DNA from: Linnemannia hyalina | Lineage: Eukaryota; Mortierellomycota; Mortierellomycetes; Mortierellales; Mortierellaceae | Assembly (NCBI GenBank): GCA_019671135.1 | Contig: JAHRHY010000010.1 | Span: 1,612,001 to 1,676,000, forward strand | Length of the DNA stretch: 64,000 bases | Reading direction: 5' to 3' | Shown: piece after piece, positions 58,543 through 64,000 of the stretch | How the letters are laid out: the number at the start of each line of letters is the position of its first letter | Position numbering within the stretch: position 1 is the first letter of the stretch | Notes under the pieces: generated by a model | Database searches by the model: none | Seen by the model: only the letters and a program-made list of their open reading frames with translations | What the model was told of the DNA's origin: nothing | Position numbers and translations under genes: made by a program

Positions 58543-59634
58543 GTCTGTGTGTGTGTTTGTCAGTGTTATAAAGGGAGTAGTAAAGGTGCGTTGGGGGGTG
58601 TGTGTGTTTGAAGTAGCTATCGTTGTTTTTGTTTTGTCGTTTGTGTTGTCGTTTTGGGGGGGTCGTTAGTCCTGACCGGGTAATGAGGAGGAAGGGAAAG
58701 GAGAGAAGGAGACTCTGGCAGCTGACGGGTGTGAGTTTGAAGGTGACGGTGGGCTGTTTGCTGGTCTAGTCAAGCTCAGACAAAGTAAGAAGTAGGTGTG
58801 AAAAGTGGGAAGGAAGGGAGTTGTCGTGATGATGATGCGATGTGGAATAGGCGTATGTGTTGTTTGTTGTGGATTGGGTATAAGGGAGAGGAAGGAAAGA
58901 AGTGGATGCGATGCGAGAGAAGGAGAAAGGATGAGAGAATGGAGCAAGAGGGCAAGAGGGGAGGTAAAGAAAAGATGAAGAAAGGAAAGGAAAAGAAGGG
59001 CGCCTATTGTTGTTGTTGTTGTTGATGAACAAAGAAAAAGACAAAAGGAGGTCAAGTCAGACAGGTGGTGCTGCTTATGAAAATAAATAAAGAGAGTTGA
59101 GTTGGCTGTTGCCGATATGCAGCCAGACCTGCTTGCCAGGGGAAAGAAAGGCACTCAAGTATCTGATACATGGCTCGCCCACTCAATGGCTGCCTGACCT
59201 CCCTCCTTCCCAGAGAGGCTTAGGACAAGGAGGAAAATCATCGTGAGCGTCTGGCATGCACCCCAACCAACCACAACCACACTTCGCACTCTGAATGTCT
59301 CGTTTTCAGGGCCAAAAAGGGTCGCGACTGCCATTGCCATGGGTTTTCTTTAATCTTGTGAGCAATTCCAACCATCCAAGGAAAGCGAGCTCACTTTCAT
59401 TCTATCTTCCCTGTCATGTCTTCACACGACGACGACGACAACGACGAGTATGAAAGTGAATAAAAAAATAATAATCATAACTAACGAGAGCACAATTCAC
59501 AGAAAATACAAAATGAAGCGACGCCGTTGTGTGAATTGAACCAAATTTATTCCTTGGTAACTTGTCTCTTGCATAAAGTGTCGACAATAAATGTGATAAA
59601 TGTGTGTGCCCGGGTTCATATCTGATGAGGTCCG
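58543..59634. other. Intergenic region between Sel1 and VPS11 genes
   Basis: About 1.1 kb. It contains the promoter of the Sel1 gene, including a purine-rich plus-strand tract at about 58880-59000, and the 3' region of VPS11. Open frames here are low-complexity. No gene recognised. Confidence 0.45.
59546..59551 (-). terminator. Poly(A) signal of VPS11
   Basis: AATAAA on the minus strand, 84 bases downstream of the VPS11 stop codon at 59635. Confidence 0.45.
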
Positions 59635-62600
59635 TTAGATCGACCCATCGATCAGCTTTGCAAAGGCCATGGTGTTATTGCCAAAATACTTTGCAATCAC
59701 TTCAAACCCATCATCCGCATCCTCAAGCTACAATTATCAAACACAATTGAAACAAACAAACCACACATTAATAACACGAAACATACACACAAAAAAAAAA
59801 AAGGCACCTGCAAGCCATGGCACATCGCATCTCACACAACATAAAACACGCAAAGGATCGCTTACCTCAGAAATAAAGAGATCGTGCTTTTCAGCATTGG
59901 CTTCCTGCATCCGACGGATATCGGCAACCGTACGCTGCTCAACCATACACTTGGGACATTCCCGATCCGCAGAATCAGACAAACACCGCTGATGGTACGA
60001 ATGTCTGCACAAGAAATGCACCGAAGGCAGGTCCAGTGACCCTCCGCAGGCACTGCACTTGGTCACTTGGAAGATCCTCGCCGACGTCTTCAAATCATCA
60101 ATCTCCCGCCGCTTCTTCTCAGACTCTTGTCGGTAACTCTGGATCTGCTTCTGGTCCTCAATCCTCTCCTTGCGCTCAGCCTCAATCCGGTGGCCAATAT
60201 AGTTCTTGATCATACCAATCGTCGCCACCGATGTCTGCGAAAGGGCTTGCACAACCTGCAGTGGAGGCAGCAGATCCTGCTGGTCAATGTGATCCAACAC
60301 CTTCAACAAATCAGGCGTTGCTGACGTGAGACGAGATGGCGAGGACGAAAAGTATGACAGTGTCAGGGGGTATAACGACGGCTCTTGCGGGCTAGGAGTG
60401 GAGTGTCACAATGAACATAATAATTTGTCAGGGGTAAGGAGGTGTCGCAGTAACACAACAAGTTCTCGTTGAAAATAAAATAAAAAGGACAGCTGATAAC
60501 AGCATGCGATGCAAATGAGCATAGACAGACACTCACCCGTATTTGCGGAGACATTCCATCACCTTGGCAGTATCGTCCCGACCGATCCAGAGTCGAAGAA
60601 TGTCCGTGTACATCTTCATACGCTCGTACAAAAACACAATGCCTTCGTCAAATCCTGCCATATGGCAGAGGACCAAGGCATGGTTGGTATCATAGGGGAT
60701 CTCGGTGTCGTTCAACAGCTTCATGCATTTCTCCTTCTTGATGATCCTGTCCCTGCTCTTGCGGTTTAACTCTGCCACATGCATGGTCTGACCTTTACCC
60801 GAAGATGATGCCATCGGCGGGTCTGCCAAGTAAAGTTCCAGCAAGGTGTTCCAGATCGCCTTACGCTCCTCCATGTCCTGATCATTCGACAATCCAAACC
60901 GACTGGCACCGCCGATAGATCCCTTCTCGGTCATGTCGTTTCCAACAACAGTCTTCTTAGAGCTGCCAATACTGCCTGGCTTATTCAAGTGGGTATTCGG
61001 GGCTGGTGTCTTGAGATTAGAGCCCATGGTCGACTGGCTCGCAGAAGTTGCTACTGGCCAACGGTTAGCCGAGACCTTTTCCAGGAATGTAATTAGGTAC
61101 GCAGGCAGGTCCACAAACAGACTCATAAACGTCCTAGGTGAGGGTGGCGCGTACTTGGAGTGAACACCACCATGGAGTTTAGGCGAGAAGGTGGCTTGAT
61201 GGGCGAGGTTGGGGCTGGCAGATGATGATACGGGTGGAGACACCGCGCCAGCTGGACCTCCCATGGGAAAGGAAGGCATGCTGAAAGCGCCATGATGAGT
61301 TCCTGCAGTGTGAGTTGGAACAGGGGAGGCTGTGCCTGGTGTGGGTGAAGAAGAGCCGATTCTTGCGAGGGAACCGGAGCAAAGGTCGACCAAAAGCTGC
61401 GTGGTTTGTTCTGGAAGGTGGGTCAGGAGGACTTTCCCGTACTTTTGGAGGTTTTTGTCTGCCTCTATGGGTCCAAGTCGGCGCATGTACGCGAGAGCCT
61501 GATCGTACTGCTTCACATCGTCGATTTGCACCGTCAAGTATCTAATTGGCGTATGAAATGAAAACGGGTCAGGTTCAATGTCAATGCTCCGTGGGCAGTC
61601 CCGCGCGTGTACCATCCTATCAGAAAACTTACAAGTCGTGCTCCTCAAACTTTCCGGCCAAGTAGACAGCATGCTCATAGTAGCCTGCTTGGCGACACAC
61701 CTGAATTGCCGTCTCCAAGTCGAATGTCAAGTCGCTATCAGTCTATAGGATCATGTGAACGAGCTCGTTAGCGTACATTATTGGAAACATGCATATACTT
61801 CAAGAGCGCCAAATGATACCGACAAGGGTACCTTGATGAACTCATCGAGCCTCTTGACATCCTTGAGCTTGGTGTAGCAATTCAACAAAAGGGTTGTATG
61901 GTCGGCATTGGCCAATCCGCTGGAGTGGAGTTCCTGCAAGTACGATGTCAAGTTGTAGATTCTCTGGGCGTCAAGGAACTTTCGGATAACATAGGAAGGT
62001 TCCAGTCGACCGATCGTTCTGACATACTGTCCCATGGCGCCATCGTAGTCTCCCTTGTTGTAAAGATGGTCTCCATACTTTTTGATAATATCTGCGATGC
62101 TGGCATTGTCGTACTTTTGGTTGTGGGCAAGGTTGATGGCCAACAGGTACATGTTCTTTTTGAACAAGATATCCAGCTTGACCGACGTATCCATTTCGTC
62201 TAAACGGTAGACCTATTTTGTAACAAGGTTGTAATTTAATCCGCCATCCTGTATGTGGCATTTCCGGACAATGCGAATACAAAAGGCAAGGATGTTTTAC
62301 CTTGCCACCGTTCTCAACGATGTAGATGCTTCCCCATTCGCAAATGACGCTCCTGATGCCTTGCGGGAAAGTTGCCTGGTAGGCTGTGAACTTGTTGGCG
62401 GTATCCACAACGGTGAGGCGAGTTGTGTCGTTGGCAGAAACAGAAGCAGGTTGTATGCCGAATGTCCTGGTGGCAGTTAAAGGAATGTTGGGAGGCGATA
62501 CCAACACCAGGTATGACTTGTAAAACGAGATGAATGTCTTTGCGCCTAAACAATGAGGGTCCAAAAGTGGTGTTAGCGAGAGCGCTTTCATTGACCTTTG

Positions 62601-63846
62601 TCAATGACGATTTACAAGCGCTTCCAGTTTCTGCTTGAGCATTACCATCAAGTCCATATGCGGGACCACGACCATCGGGTCCGTAAAAGAAAATGGCTTC
62701 GTCACGAGCAATGGCGAGTTCCTGCGTGCTCTCGTTCATCACGGCGCAACCCAGTCCACCGCCTTGGTCATCAAGCGTCTAATTATTGTTTTTGTCCGCA
62801 GAGGTGTGAGGTTCTTGTAGCATCATGAACGGCTCACGCTCAATCTGAAAAGATCCGGTAAGATATCAACAAGGTCGTACCTGTGTTTGCTTAGTCGAGG
62901 TGTTGTACAAAAGAACCTTGGCGGTCGTTGCGATATATAACAGTGCTCCCTTCTGCTGTTCCTTGAAGCCAAGACCTATTATGAAAAGCAATAGGCATCA
63001 ACGGTTAGCTTTAATAGGTCATTATTGTCAGCTGAAAAATGCTCGCCTTTCTGATAAAGAGACTTTGAGGAAAGTACCTGTGATAGGCTCGTCGTTTTGG
63101 TGAACAACCTTCTGTGCTGTGGTACGCTCACGCATCAAGTCTCCATAGATCAAGACGACAGTTCCGTTCGCCAAACCAACAGCAACCTGAGACAAGTTCT
63201 CCAGAACAGCCAGTGCAGAGACGGGGAATGCGTTCCCTTGCTGTGTCACGCGAATTGACCGCTCCAACGTAGGTCCTGGCTTGTTCCTGTCTGGCTTGTC
63301 GAGATCCCAAAATTTGATAACCTGCACCGCGTTCTCCTCCTCCTAGTTGTTGCAAACATGATTGTTTAAAATAACGGTCGAATAGAGCCATGGTCAGCTC
63401 CTTGCACAGTACACCATCTCGTTTGCCAAGACAATGATCGACAGAACAATAGAGCAAAAGCGAAAAAAAAAAAATGAAAACGTACTCCAACAGTGACGAG
63501 GATATTGCGTTGCCTGAGTTGCTTCATGTGTGTGACGCGCCCACTGTCGTACGCGAGGAAGGACTCGACCTGGAGAGCCTTATCGATGATATGAACGAGT
63601 CCCGACCGGTCTGCTACGACCATATGGCCACGTCCACTTGTCGCTACATTCGACTCGATAGACTATTATTGTTTTTGTAGTTGAATGTTGCGGTTAGGTT
63701 AGGTTCTTCCATTGTTGCCATCTGTCAGAAGCACATGCGAGGCGTGCCATGGGACGGACCTTGAAGACTTCAGGCGACTTTGAGGGGTCCTCGGGATCCT
63801 TGAGCTCGACTTTGTCAAAGAAGTTGAACTGGCGTTGAAGAGCCAT
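59635..63846 (-). CDS. VPS11: Vps11/Pep5, core subunit of HOPS and CORVET tethering complexes
   Basis: Eleven exons (63846..63760, 63662..63486, 63342..63078, 62975..62881, 62778..62646, 62545..62301, 62212..61832, 61742..61633, 61541..60537, 60391..59866, 59727..59635) join in phase to 1,038 residues. The N-terminus (MALQRQFNFFDKVELKD) starts a beta-propeller with ATSGRGHMVVADRSG and ILVTVG. The alpha-solenoid contains LDILFKKNMYLLAINLAHNQ, YGDHLYNKGDYDGAM, RTIGRLEPSYVIRKFLDAQR and LANADHTTLLLNCYTKLKD. A RING-type domain near 943-985 (CSACGGSLDLPSVHFLCRHS, then CPKC) completes the Vps11 architecture. Exon 9 carries a Ser/Pro-rich insertion. The protein tethers membranes for endosome-vacuole fusion. 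The first intron donor is GTCCGT, weaker than the rest, but phase and homology fit. Confidence 0.95.
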
Positions 63847-64000
63847 GGTATAGTCGTGTGGGTTATAGTCGAGGAAGGAGGAGGTTTGAAAAGAAAGAGG
63901 AGGAGTGAGGATGGACAGGTGTGAAAGAAGGGACGAAGAGGAGAAGGATGCGCCTGACTGGCAGAACGGTCAGTTAGAAAAGGCAAAGTCAGGTGATTGC

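Overview
The window looks like nuclear DNA of an early-diverging filamentous fungus, most likely Mucoromycota and probably Mortierellaceae (Mortierella, Linnemannia or Podila). This rests on gene content, many short GT-AG introns with (A/T)TAG or CAG acceptors, CAA/CAG-rich polyglutamine proteins and pyrimidine-rich leaders before start codons. It is inference from style; no lineage marker was searched. No tRNA, rRNA, CRISPR or prokaryotic-type feature was seen.

Layout. 0-5.8 kb: the 5' end of an unrecognised disordered-protein gene (minus), ribosomal protein eL20 (plus), a frameshifted GT17 glycosyltransferase pseudogene (minus) and a small GPI-anchored Cys-rich protein (minus). 5.8-18.2 kb: a secreted M13 (neprilysin-type) metalloprotease (plus), the Notchless/Rsa4 60S-assembly WD40 protein (plus), two more GT17 relics and one short membrane-protein relic (all minus). 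18.2-25.8 kb: a gene-free stretch of about 7.6 kb before an NDT80/PhoG-type transcription factor (25.8-30.4 kb). 30.4-35.2 kb: mostly non-coding, with one decayed unidentified ORF. 35.2-44 kb: an intronless polyQ/acidic-repeat protein, a convergent kinesin-7-like motor gene with a 6-nt exon, and a divergent KTR/GT15 mannosyltransferase. 44.4-51.4 kb: a large unrecognised membrane protein and a GT61-family glycosyltransferase. 51.8-52.1 kb: a fold-back MITE-like element. 52.6-64 kb: peroxisomal acyl-CoA oxidase ending in SKL, a Sel1-repeat protein and VPS11, all minus.

Functional themes. Glycosylation and the cell surface recur: GT15, GT61, three GT17 relics, a GPI protein and a secreted protease. 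Other genes are housekeeping: ribosome (eL20, Rsa4), vacuolar tethering (Vps11), fatty-acid beta-oxidation (acyl-CoA oxidase) and microtubule transport (kinesin). They do not form an operon or an obvious biosynthetic cluster. The neighbouring multi-exon genes splice into intact frames, so the broken GT17 copies are likely genuine decay rather than poor assembly.

Exon models were built by hand from splice sites and reading-frame continuity. For the multi-exon genes the joined lengths are multiples of three, which supports them; UTR ends were not determined.
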